Source of the DNA: a bacterium
Lineage (GTDB): Bacteria; Pseudomonadota; Alphaproteobacteria; Rs-D84; CACZYB01
Length of the DNA: 13,311 bases
NCBI GenBank assembly: GCA_024692925.1
Contig: JAILLX010000032.1
Coordinates: 1 to 13,311 of the forward strand
Direction of reading: 5' to 3'
In this document: positions 1-7,066 of the stretch, piece by piece
How the letters are laid out: each line of letters begins with the position of its first letter
Numbering within the stretch: position 1 is the stretch's first letter
Program-made: the position numbers and the translations under genes
Notes under the pieces: generated by a model
The model's database searches: none
Seen by the model: only the letters and a program-made list of their open reading frames with translations
Told to the model about the DNA's origin: nothing

Positions 1-882
1 ACTTGCCGCAGCAATAACCACCTGTTTAAAATGAGGATTTTTCACATCACCCGCTGCAAACACACCATCAACATTTGTTGCACAAAGGTTTGGTTTAGTC
101 TTAATATATCCAGCCTCATCAATATCAATCTGACCTTTAAAAATATCAGTATTTGGTTTATTACCAATCGCAATAAATACACCAGATGTTGGATATTCAG
201 TAATTTCCCCACTTTCAACATTTTTAATTTTAAGTGCAGAAACCTTTCCATCATTTTCAACAATTTCTTCCAAAACGGAATTCCAAATCACTGAACAATT
301 TGGTGTATCAAAGAAATGTTTTTGATTAATATTTTCCGCAGTAAAATGATCCCTACGATGAACAACTGTCACCTTACTACATACTGTTGAAAGATGTAAT
401 GCTTCATACACAGCAGTATTTCCACCACCTATAACAAAAACTTCCTTATCACGGAAGAAAAATCCATCACATGTTGCACAATATGAAACACCATGACCAG
501 TCAATTGTTTTTCATTGGAAAGTCCCAATGTTCGACACGAAGCACCAGTCGCAACAATCACTGCATCCGCAGTTATCACATCACCATTTTCAGTTTTAAG
601 TGTAAATGGACGATTTTTTAAATCAGCCTCAACAACTGTATCAGCAAGGATTTCCGCACCAAAAATTTCGGCTTGCTTTCTCATTTGCTCCGTTAAATAC
701 AAACCATCAATTTTTTCTGTGAAACCAGGGTAATTTTCCAAATCAAAAGATTTTGTAATCTGACCACCAAATTCCATACCTGTAATAATCAAAGGTTTAT
801 TTCCATTTCTTGCTGCATAAATTCCAGCAGAATATCCCGCAGGACCAGAACCGATTATAACAACTTCATGATGTTTATTCAT
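1..882 (-). CDS. trxB: Thioredoxin-disulfide reductase, 3' end outside window
   Basis: Cytoplasmic FAD enzyme that passes electrons from NADPH to thioredoxin. 294 residues are visible, reading from the ATG at 880-882 to the window edge with no stop; family members are about 310-320 residues, so only the extreme C-terminus is missing. Seen in the translation: N-terminal FAD motif GSGPAG (residues 11-16), GGQITKSFDLENYPGF (39-54), redox-active Cys135-Ala-Thr-Cys138 followed by DGFFF, NADPH-domain motif GGGNTAV (152-158), HRRD (175-178) which favours NADPH, and the C-terminal FAD motif AAGDV near the edge. Asn at the fourth position of GGGN (often Asp in other bacteria) is, as I recall, common in alphaproteobacteria. 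Tyr159 replaces the usual Glu of GGGxxAxEEA. The start is supported by AGGAGA just upstream (minus strand, about 889-894) and by a promoter at 914-942. It is divergent from kdsA. Very secure identification. Confidence 0.96.
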   Translation of the reverse strand, partial: MNKHHEVVIIGSGPAGYSAGIYAARNGNKPLIITGMEFGGQITKSFDLENYPGFTEKIDGLYLTEQMRKQAEIFGAEILADTVVEADLKNRPFTLKTENGDVITADAVIVATGASCRTLGLSNEKQLTGHGVSYCATCDGFFFRDKEVFVIGGGNTAVYEALHLSTVCSKVTVVHRRDHFTAENINQKHFFDTPNCSVIWNSVLEEIVENDGKVSALKIKNVESGEITEYPTSGVFIAIGNKPNTDIFKGQIDIDEAGYIKTKPNLCATNVDGVFAAGDVKNPHFKQVVIAAAS

Positions 883-913
883 TTTTATCTCCTCTTAAAT
901 CAAAATTTATTAA

Positions 914-942
914 ATTATAAAAGAATGATTATATTTTTTCAA
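914..942 (-). promoter_or_regulatory. Predicted sigma-70 promoter of trxB
   Basis: On the minus strand, TTGAAA (937-942) is followed after exactly 17 bases by a perfect TATAAT (914-919). This lies 32 bases before the trxB start codon, giving a short leader of roughly 25 bases that includes the AGGAGA ribosome site. The match is seen in the sequence; activity is inferred. Confidence 0.7.
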
Positions 943-977
943 GGTATTATTTTCCAATTTTCAACATATTATTTTCA

Positions 978-1006
978 TTGTAATTTTACAGGAAATATAG
1001 TACAAT
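978..1006 (+). promoter_or_regulatory. Predicted sigma-70 promoter of kdsA
   Basis: TTGTAA (978-983), a 17-base spacer, and TACAAT (1001-1006) lie 30 bases before the kdsA ATG. A small inverted repeat, TGTAA-TT-TTACA (979-990), overlaps the -35 box. It may be chance in such AT-rich DNA. A ribosome site AAAGGA (1024-1029) precedes the start codon by 7 bases. Confidence 0.6.
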
Positions 1007-1036
1007 TACCTCATAATAAATTGAAAGGATAAAATT

Positions 1037-1924
1037 ATGGAAAATAAACATATAAAGATTGGTGGTGGTATAACAAAAGAAATCACTATGGGTAATGATT
1101 TACCATTCACACTTATTGCTGGACCTTGCCAATTACAAGATATGGATTTGGCGATGAAGATTGCTGAATATATGAAAAATTTAACCGAAAAACTTGGTAT
1201 AAATTATATTTTCAAGGCTTCATTTGATAAGGCAAACCGTAACTCAATCAACGGTGCACGTGGTGTTGGTATTGAAACAGGTATCAAGATTTTCGACCGT
1301 ATCCGTAGTGAGCTTGGTATCCCTGTAATCACTGATGTTCATACTGAGGAACAGGCGGGAATTATCGCCCCACACGTTGATATGATACAGCAACCTGCGT
1401 TTTTAATCAGACAAACTGACTTGTCTGCCGCGATTGCAAAAACTGGAAAGGCTTGCAACTTGAAAAAGGCTCAGTTTATGGCACCAAAGGATATGAAAAA
1501 CATTATTGGTAAATACGAACATTTCAATAATACAAATATTTGTTTAACAGAACGTGGAACATCATTTGGTTATGGTGCTTTGGTTGTTGATACAACTGGA
1601 CTTATTACAATGGCAGAAACCGGATACCCTGTTGTAATTGATGCAACACATTCCGTTCAAAAACCTGCTGCTATGGGTGATGCTTCTGGTGGAGAAGGAA
1701 GACTTGCTCCAATCATCGCACGTGCTGCACTTTCAACTGGACATGTTGGTGGAGTATTCATTGAAACACATCCTGAACCATTAAAGGGTGGTTCCGATAT
1801 TTGGAACGCAATTCCTTTGATGTATATGGAAGAAGTACTTACTCAATTAAAGGCTATTGATGATATAGCAAAGGCAAATCTTCCACGTTTAGAAGATTGG
1901 GTTCAAGAAGGTCGTGCAATATAA
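1037..1924 (+). CDS. kdsA: 3-deoxy-8-phosphooctulonate synthase (Kdo-8-P synthase), metal-dependent type
   Basis: Cytoplasmic enzyme that condenses phosphoenolpyruvate with arabinose 5-phosphate to make Kdo-8-phosphate, the precursor of the Kdo sugar linking lipid A to the LPS core. It has 295 residues, slightly longer than the usual 280 or so. Family landmarks seen in order: LIAGPC (26-31), FKASFDKANRNS (59-70), ITDVH (98-102), QQPAFLIRQTDL (118-129), KKAQFMAP (143-150), ERGTSFGYG (172-180), DATHS (202-206), GGVFIETHPEP (238-248) and SDIWNAIPL (253-261). Cys31, His205, Glu243 and Asp254 fall where metal-dependent (Aquifex-type) enzymes carry their metal ligands; the E. coli enzyme has Asn in place of the Cys. 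The ATG is supported by AAAGGA 7 bases upstream. The stop codon overlaps the next start (TAATG), so the two genes are probably co-transcribed. Its presence implies an LPS-bearing outer membrane. Confidence 0.96.
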   Translation: MENKHIKIGGGITKEITMGNDLPFTLIAGPCQLQDMDLAMKIAEYMKNLTEKLGINYIFKASFDKANRNSINGARGVGIETGIKIFDRIRSELGIPVITDVHTEEQAGIIAPHVDMIQQPAFLIRQTDLSAAIAKTGKACNLKKAQFMAPKDMKNIIGKYEHFNNTNICLTERGTSFGYGALVVDTTGLITMAETGYPVVIDATHSVQKPAAMGDASGGEGRLAPIIARAALSTGHVGGVFIETHPEPLKGGSDIWNAIPLMYMEEVLTQLKAIDDIAKANLPRLEDWVQEGRAI

Positions 1925-2613
1925 TGAAAAAAGTTTATTGCTCAATATCAAACTCCTTTATCACAAAAATTGATAGGGGAGTTTTCTTTGCATTAGAAAA
2001 ATATTTAATTGAATCTGGGCTTGGATCGGATAAAGATAGTTTTGATGTTATAAAGGAACGCCTTCAAACACCACCTATTTTAACACCCGAAGAATTTGCA
2101 TTTGAAGTTTTTTATGTCATTCTTGCAAGTGGTTTCAAACAAAAAGTTGCAAAAGAAAAATTTCTTTTAATCAAAGATTATATCTGCAGTGGGAAAAACG
2201 TCTGCCCTGAAAATTTACTTTCTATATTTGGTAATAAAAACAAAATAAATGCAATTTGCAAAGTATGGCAAAACAAAGAAAAATACAGAAATAATTTTTA
2301 CAATTTAAAAACTATTGATGAAAAATTAAACTACCTTGAAACCCTACCATACATTGGTGCAATTACAAAAAATCACATTGCCCGCAACCTTGGAATAAAC
2401 AAGGTAAAATATGATGTATGGATTCAACGACTTGGAATATGTCTTTGCGGAAACGATGATATGCAGGTATCTTCACCTCTTTCTGATTCGGTAAAAATTG
2501 CCTGTGATAAAATGTTTGAAGACATTGCAAAAGAAACAAACCTTTCCATTGGATACATTGATGTCGTTCTTTGGAAATCTTGCCAAATAGGATTACTTAA
2601 ATTCGAAGAATAA
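1924..2613 (+). CDS. Putative HhH-type DNA-glycosylase-like protein
   Basis: A 229-residue soluble protein with no signal peptide or membrane segment. The central part looks like the helix-hairpin-helix core of base-excision DNA glycosylases: LPYIGAITKNHIARNLG (141-157) is the hairpin, followed by YDVWIQRLG (163-171), whose Asp164 sits where HhH-GPD enzymes place the catalytic Asp. The position of the Schiff-base Lys of Nth-type enzymes (LPGVGRK) is Ile here, so if it is an enzyme it may be monofunctional. EVFYVILASGFKQKVA (61-76) resembles the helix before the active site in this fold. I chose the ATG at 1924, which overlaps the kdsA stop by one base (TAATG) and has GAAGG 12 bases upstream; a TTG at 1897 in the same frame lies inside kdsA and is less likely. 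The substrate is unknown. The fold is inferred from motifs only; the link to kdsA may be only transcriptional. Confidence 0.6.
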   Translation: MKKVYCSISNSFITKIDRGVFFALEKYLIESGLGSDKDSFDVIKERLQTPPILTPEEFAFEVFYVILASGFKQKVAKEKFLLIKDYICSGKNVCPENLLSIFGNKNKINAICKVWQNKEKYRNNFYNLKTIDEKLNYLETLPYIGAITKNHIARNLGINKVKYDVWIQRLGICLCGNDDMQVSSPLSDSVKIACDKMFEDIAKETNLSIGYIDVVLWKSCQIGLLKFEE

Positions 2614-2616
2614 AAA

Positions 2617-2634
2617 AGCCCCAATTAAGGGGCT
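2617..2634 (-). terminator. Intrinsic terminator of the RND pump operon
   Basis: AGCCCC (2617-2622), a 6-base AT loop, and GGGGCT (2629-2634) form a 6-bp GC-rich stem. Read on the minus strand it lies six bases after the RND stop codon and is followed by a T run. On the plus strand no T run follows, so it should mainly end the pump transcript and at best slow transcripts coming from kdsA. The T run overlaps the stop codon of the glycosylase-like gene (2611-2613), showing how tightly the convergent genes are packed. Confidence 0.75.
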
Positions 2635-2640
2635 AATCTA

Positions 2641-5600
2641 TTAAACATTTTCTTCTTTGTGAAATTTCCTATGCCACCAATTTTTGAAACTTTTTCTTGT
2701 TTTCACACCAACAAGAAGCATACATGGCGTCACAACCAAAGTAAGAATTGTTGCAAACCCAAGCCCAAAAATCATAGATTTTGAAAAGGCTGACCACATA
2801 TCCATTGAAGGTGCACCAAATGTAATATCTGCATTAATAAAATCAATGTTAAGTTTCAATGCCATAGGCACAAGTCCCAAAATTGTTGTCACAGTTGTAA
2901 GATAAACCGGACGCAATCTTTGAAGTCCCGTTCTTATAATCGCATCAAATGGATCACTAACTTTATCTTTGATTTCATCGTATGCATCAATAAGCACGAT
3001 ATTATTGTTAACAACAACACCAGCCAACGAAACTATTGCCAATCCAGTCATAACAATAGAGAACGGATCACGAGTAATAGTAAGTCCTAAAACTACACCA
3101 ATTGTCGAAAGCAAAATCGAAAACAAAATCATAAACGTAGAATAGAAACTATTAAACTGTAATAAAAGTACAAATCCCATCATAAATACCGCAGCCAAGA
3201 AAGCAAGTCCAACAAATGAAGAACTTTCCTTACTATCCTCATCCTCACCACGGAATTTTACCCTAACACCATTTGGCAAAGGATTTTCCTTTATATAAGA
3301 TTTAAGTTTAGCAACTTTTTCCGCTGCAAAATGTCCAACTTCGACATCTGATGAAATACGCAAAACACGACGACCATCAATTCGTTGAACAAGATTAACC
3401 TTATGCGATGGAATAATTTCCACAAATGTTGATATAGGAACCGAAGTACCGGATGATGTCACAACATAAAGATTGTTAATCATATCCAATGCCCTAAATT
3501 TTTTAGGAAATCTTACAACAATGTCCAATTCATCATCACTATCATTTGGACGATAAGTTGATACAGTTGCCCCCCTTGTCATCATCTGAACAATGCTTCC
3601 TATTGATCCAATACTTACACCAAACTTTGCAGCCTGAGCCTTATTAATACGCATTTCCCATTGAATTCCAGGAAGAGGCAAAGTATTTTCAGTATTTGCA
3701 AAACCACCAATTTTTTCCATTGCTTTATCCATATAGGCATAACCATCTTCCAAAAGTTTTTGACTATCTGCATTAGAAGATATTTCTATTTCAATAGGTT
3801 TTCCAGACTTTGGCCCCTTATCTTCCTTGGCAACTTCCAAAACAACACCAGAAACATCAGAAAGTTTATCCTCCATTTCCTGAATAACTTTCACTGCTCT
3901 TGGTCGTTCTTGCCAATTCTTAAGTTCCACCTGAACATAACCAATCACATCTTCCGCAGAACGATATGATTTAGCACCAGTTCTTGAATAAACATCCTTA
4001 AAATAAGGCATAGTAGAAAGTCGTTTTTCAACTTCTCTGATAAATTCTGTTTTTTCATCAATAGAAAGATTTCCACGAGCATGAACATTAACCTTTAAAA
4101 AGTCAGGTTCAGAATCAGGGAAAAATTCAACGCCAACACCAAACTTTCCATATATAAAGAATGAAATAAACAAAACCGCGATAATACCAATAATAATTTT
4201 CCATGGACGAAGCAATGCCCAATGTAAAATATTATAGTATACTTTCATATATCCAGTCAATTTTTCATAATGTCCAGTTTCAGTAGCAATCAAAGCCTCT
4301 TTACTTTGTTCACTTACAGTTCCTGCCTTTCCAAACATTGCACCCAAAACTGGAATAAACACCAATGCAACAACCAAAGATGCGGAAAGCACACAAATAA
4401 CAGTCAATGGCAAATATTTAATAAATTCACCAATGATACCTGGCCACAAAAGAAGTGGAGCAAATGCAATCAATGTTGTCACAGTTGAAGCAATAATAGA
4501 TAACGCCATTCTTCCTGATGCCTCAGCATACGCATCAACTCTATTTGCACCTTCTTGCATTTTTTTATCAGCATATTCAGTCACAACAATCGCACCATCA
4601 ACAAGCATACCTACTGCCAAAATAAGACCGAACAAAACAACCATATTGATTGTGACACCCATAAATCCTAAAAGTAAAATACCGATAAAGAAAGATACTG
4701 GTATCGAAAATCCAACCAAAAGCCCAGTTCTTATTCCCAACATCAAAACGACACAAACAATAACCAAAAGCATCGATGAAATAACATTATTTTGAAGATC
4801 AACAAGATTATCTTTAATTGTTTCAGCAGAATTATTTGTAAGTTTAACAACAACGTTCGAAGGCAAAGTTTGTCTTGCTTCCTCCAATGCTTTTTGAACT
4901 GCAGCAACAGTATTAATCGTATTTCCACCAGAACGTTTTTTTATTTCCAAAGAAAGAGATGGTTGATTATTCATACGAACATACTGTGTTGCATCAGCAA
5001 AAGTTCTTCTAACCTCTGCAACATCCGAAAGTTTTATAACTGCATCATTTGATACCTTAATAGGAAGATTAAGGACATCTTCTACATTTTCAATCAAACC
5101 TGGAACTTTAACTGGGAATGAACCACGTGATGTATCAATATTTCCTGCTGGAATAAGCATATTTGAACCAGCAAAAAATGTTCCCAAATCACTTACAGAT
5201 AACTTATAAGCATTAAGTTTTGCCGGATCAATAAGTATTTCAACTTGTTCATCACGTTCACCACCTATTTCCGCCTCCAAAACACCAGGAATAGATTCGA
5301 ATACATCCTGAAGTTCTTCAGCAATATTCATCAAAGTTTTTTCCGGAGCCGAACCATAAATATTAACAATTGCAATCGCAAATTCCGAAGTATTGATTTC
5401 TTTTATAATAGGTTCATCAATACCACTTGGCATATTTGCCTTTGCATCATCAACAGCATCCTTTGTTTCACGAAGACCCTTTTCAATGTCATAACCAGCA
5501 ATAAAATCAAGTTTTACACGACAATAACCTTCATAACATTTACTATCTATCTGCTTTAATCCAGAAAGAGTTTTAAACTCCTTTTCCAAAGGTTTTGCAA

Positions 5601-5787
5601 TAAGACGTTCGCCATCCTCTGGTGAAATTCCAGTATAATTAACAGTCGTGAAAATCATAGGCACAGTCACATCAGGAAATGACTCCTTTGACATATTATT
5701 ATAAGTCATAAAACCTGATACTGTAAGCAATATAAGTGTGAAAATAAATATCCTTGACCTATTAATTGCAGCTCTCATAAATGACAT
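2641..5787 (-). CDS. RND-family efflux transporter permease (AcrB-like)
   Basis: Inner-membrane pump subunit of 1048 residues, the normal RND length. It should work as a trimer with the adaptor encoded just upstream and an outer-membrane channel encoded elsewhere. Visible architecture: TM1 (about 13-30), first periplasmic porter/docking domain (31-335), TM2-6 (about 336-485), TM7 (530-547), second periplasmic loop (548-855), TM8-12 (857-1027). Proton-relay residues differ from AcrB: the AcrB Asp-Asp pair of TM4 is Asp397-Gly398 (GMLVDGAIVV), and the TM10 Lys position is Asn927 (VVVNNNIVLID). RLRP (957-960) and nearby Thr residues are kept. Glu404 matches the TM4 Glu of heavy-metal pumps, but the extra Asp of that class (DFGIIVDG in CzcA) is absent, so the substrate class is unclear. 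Cys84 and Cys89 are the only periplasmic cysteines. The start has AGGAGA upstream, 21 bases after the adaptor stop. Confidence 0.93.
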   Translation of the reverse strand: MSFMRAAINRSRIFIFTLILLTVSGFMTYNNMSKESFPDVTVPMIFTTVNYTGISPEDGERLIAKPLEKEFKTLSGLKQIDSKCYEGYCRVKLDFIAGYDIEKGLRETKDAVDDAKANMPSGIDEPIIKEINTSEFAIAIVNIYGSAPEKTLMNIAEELQDVFESIPGVLEAEIGGERDEQVEILIDPAKLNAYKLSVSDLGTFFAGSNMLIPAGNIDTSRGSFPVKVPGLIENVEDVLNLPIKVSNDAVIKLSDVAEVRRTFADATQYVRMNNQPSLSLEIKKRSGGNTINTVAAVQKALEEARQTLPSNVVVKLTNNSAETIKDNLVDLQNNVISSMLLVIVCVVLMLGIRTGLLVGFSIPVSFFIGILLLGFMGVTINMVVLFGLILAVGMLVDGAIVVTEYADKKMQEGANRVDAYAEASGRMALSIIASTVTTLIAFAPLLLWPGIIGEFIKYLPLTVICVLSASLVVALVFIPVLGAMFGKAGTVSEQSKEALIATETGHYEKLTGYMKVYYNILHWALLRPWKIIIGIIAVLFISFFIYGKFGVGVEFFPDSEPDFLKVNVHARGNLSIDEKTEFIREVEKRLSTMPYFKDVYSRTGAKSYRSAEDVIGYVQVELKNWQERPRAVKVIQEMEDKLSDVSGVVLEVAKEDKGPKSGKPIEIEISSNADSQKLLEDGYAYMDKAMEKIGGFANTENTLPLPGIQWEMRINKAQAAKFGVSIGSIGSIVQMMTRGATVSTYRPNDSDDELDIVVRFPKKFRALDMINNLYVVTSSGTSVPISTFVEIIPSHKVNLVQRIDGRRVLRISSDVEVGHFAAEKVAKLKSYIKENPLPNGVRVKFRGEDEDSKESSSFVGLAFLAAVFMMGFVLLLQFNSFYSTFMILFSILLSTIGVVLGLTITRDPFSIVMTGLAIVSLAGVVVNNNIVLIDAYDEIKDKVSDPFDAIIRTGLQRLRPVYLTTVTTILGLVPMALKLNIDFINADITFGAPSMDMWSAFSKSMIFGLGFATILTLVVTPCMLLVGVKTRKSFKNWWHRKFHKEENV

Positions 5788-5808
5788 TGAATTTTCTCCT
5801 ATCTATAA

Positions 5809-6924
5809 TTATTTTGTTTCTGCAGTTTCATTAACAAAATGAGGTATAGCCTTTTCTCCAGCTCTTACAAATTCACCACCTGCAACAATAACATTTACAT
5901 TTGCAGGAAGACCCGAAACCCAAAGTCCAGCTTCCTCTTCTTTAACAATTTCTATTGGATAAAAGCCAACTACATTTTCATCATCAATTGTTTTTACACC
6001 AACACTACCATCATCACCAAATGTAAGGCATGACGAAGCATTAAGTTTTACAGCAGGAACTGTATCCAAAGGAAGATTTATTTCCGCAGTTAATCCTTCC
6101 ACTATTTTTTCATTTTTATTAGGAGCTTCTAATTCTATTCCAAATGTTCTTGTTGTTGTATCCGCAACTGATGCAACATAAGTAAGTATTCCATCAACAG
6201 ACAAATTATTTGAAAGTTTTACCTTGGCAACAACACCTTTTTTCACACGAGTAATATATTTTTCAGGAAGCTGTGCTGAAATTTTTATCGGATTTAAGTT
6301 AAGAAATACACCAACTGTTGATTCCTTTGAAACATACGAACCATTTTCAACATCAAGTTCATTTATAACACCATCAAATGGTGCACGAAGAGAAGTATAT
6401 CCAAGATCCAAAGACATTTGTTGCAATGTTGCCTTTGCACTTCTATAGTTTGCTTCATTTGAAACGAATTCAACCCTTGAAATCAACCCCTGTTCCAAAA
6501 GACTTATTGCAGTATTATATTCAATCTCTGCCTTATCTTTTGCAGCCTGTGCCGCAGCAAGTTTTGCAATTCTATCTTCCATTTTTATAGTAAGGATAAC
6601 ATCACCTTTTTTAACATATTCGCCCTTTTTCTTAAATATAGTATCAACTATACCAGCAGTTCTTACCCTTAAATTAACCTTTTCACTTGCCTTTGTATGT
6701 CCAAAAACCAAAACATCAGAAACGACATTTTTTTGTGAAAGTTTTTCCACATCAACCTTAACAAGTTCAGGAGCCTTAACTTCTTCTACTTTCTTTGTAT
6801 TAAAAATCATTCCATACAAAAACCAAGCAACAAGAACGAATAAAATAAGCCAGACAAACTGTGACGAACTTTTTTGTTTTCCAAATTTTGAATTTGCGTA
6901 TCTATACTTCAATTGTTTTATCAT
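5809..6924 (-). CDS. RND efflux periplasmic adaptor (HlyD/AcrA-type membrane-fusion protein)
   Basis: 371-residue adaptor that should bridge the inner-membrane RND pump and an outer-membrane channel. A basic N-terminus (KQLKYRYANSKFGKQK) precedes one hydrophobic anchor at about residues 23-41. There is no lipobox Cys, so it appears to be anchored by a membrane helix rather than by lipid. Order of domains: first half of the lipoyl/barrel-sandwich region (about 83-112, including IFKKKGEYVKKGDVI), a short coiled-coil hairpin rich in Ala, Glu and Lys (about 113-172), the second lipoyl half (about 176-205, APFDGVI...VENGSYV), the beta-barrel (206-285) and the membrane-proximal domain (286-358). 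The ATG is preceded by AGAGGA. It is the first gene of a two-gene operon with the RND permease, transcribed from the predicted promoter at 6971-6999. The substrate cannot be told from the sequence. Confidence 0.92.
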   Translation of the reverse strand: MIKQLKYRYANSKFGKQKSSSQFVWLILFVLVAWFLYGMIFNTKKVEEVKAPELVKVDVEKLSQKNVVSDVLVFGHTKASEKVNLRVRTAGIVDTIFKKKGEYVKKGDVILTIKMEDRIAKLAAAQAAKDKAEIEYNTAISLLEQGLISRVEFVSNEANYRSAKATLQQMSLDLGYTSLRAPFDGVINELDVENGSYVSKESTVGVFLNLNPIKISAQLPEKYITRVKKGVVAKVKLSNNLSVDGILTYVASVADTTTRTFGIELEAPNKNEKIVEGLTAEINLPLDTVPAVKLNASSCLTFGDDGSVGVKTIDDENVVGFYPIEIVKEEEAGLWVSGLPANVNVIVAGGEFVRAGEKAIPHFVNETAETK

Positions 6925-6967
6925 TTTATCCTCTTTTTATAAAAATTTTTATTGCCAATGTGAATTC

Positions 6968-6983
6968 AAGAGTATATGCTCTT
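6968..6983. promoter_or_regulatory. Operator-like 16-bp palindrome over the pump promoter
   Basis: AAGAGTATATGCTCTT is a near-perfect palindrome: five-base arms AAGAG/CTCTT with an almost symmetric TATATG centre (14 of 16 positions symmetric). It covers the whole predicted -10 box of the efflux operon, which is where a TetR-, MarR- or similar repressor would typically act. No regulator gene is in this window. Function is inferred from position and symmetry. Confidence 0.45.
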
Positions 6984-6999
6984 ATTTATAATTTGTAAA
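6971..6999 (-). promoter_or_regulatory. Predicted sigma-70 promoter of the RND pump operon
   Basis: On the minus strand TTTACA (6994-6999), a 17-base spacer, and TATACT (6971-6976) each differ from consensus by one base. The start codon of the adaptor lies 46 bases downstream, leaving a leader of about 40 bases. The -10 box is inside the palindrome at 6968-6983. Confidence 0.65.
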
Positions 7000-7027
7000 C
7001 AGAAAAAAAGTCCAAATAGAACAAGTT

Positions 7028-7033
7028 TATAAT
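7028..7033 (+). promoter_or_regulatory. Predicted -10 box of leuS
   Basis: A perfect TATAAT is seen 33 bases before the leuS ATG. The region 17 bases upstream (7005-7010) is A-rich and has no recognisable -35 box. Transcription would begin near 7040, downstream of an in-frame TTG at 7037, which argues that translation starts at the ATG at 7067. I see no T-box-like leader, and the leader is too short for one. Confidence 0.5.
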
Positions 7034-7066
7034 AATTTGTCAACTATTGAAAAAAAGAGGAAAAAT

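Noticed and set aside
979..990. TGTAA-TT-TTACA inverted repeat as a regulator site for kdsA
   Set aside because: It is short, AT-only apart from one base per arm, and expected by chance in such AT-rich DNA; it is noted only within the promoter entry.
1897..1923. Upstream TTG start giving the glycosylase-like protein nine extra residues
   Set aside because: It lies inside the kdsA coding region, has no good ribosome site, and the ATG at 1924 forms a typical TAATG overlap and begins with a normal MKK sequence.
4433..4795. 120-residue open frame on the plus strand inside the RND gene
   Set aside because: It is antisense to conserved RND membrane segments and has no ribosome site or recognisable protein features. 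The same holds for the other antisense frames within trxB, the RND and adaptor genes, leuS and sufB.
2641..5787. Assignment of the RND permease as a CzcA/CusA heavy-metal pump because of its VDG motif
   Set aside because: The second TM4 Asp of that class is missing, and TM10 reads VVVNNNIVLID rather than the heavy-metal pattern, so no substrate is assigned.
7037..7066. TTG start for leuS ten codons upstream
   Set aside because: It sits only 4 bases after a perfect TATAAT, so it would lie upstream of the transcript start; the ATG at 7067 has GAGG at the right distance and gives the usual LeuRS N-terminus.
7034..7066. T-box or leader-peptide attenuation before leuS
   Set aside because: The leader predicted from the -10 box is only about 27 bases long, with no stem-loop or leucine-codon run.
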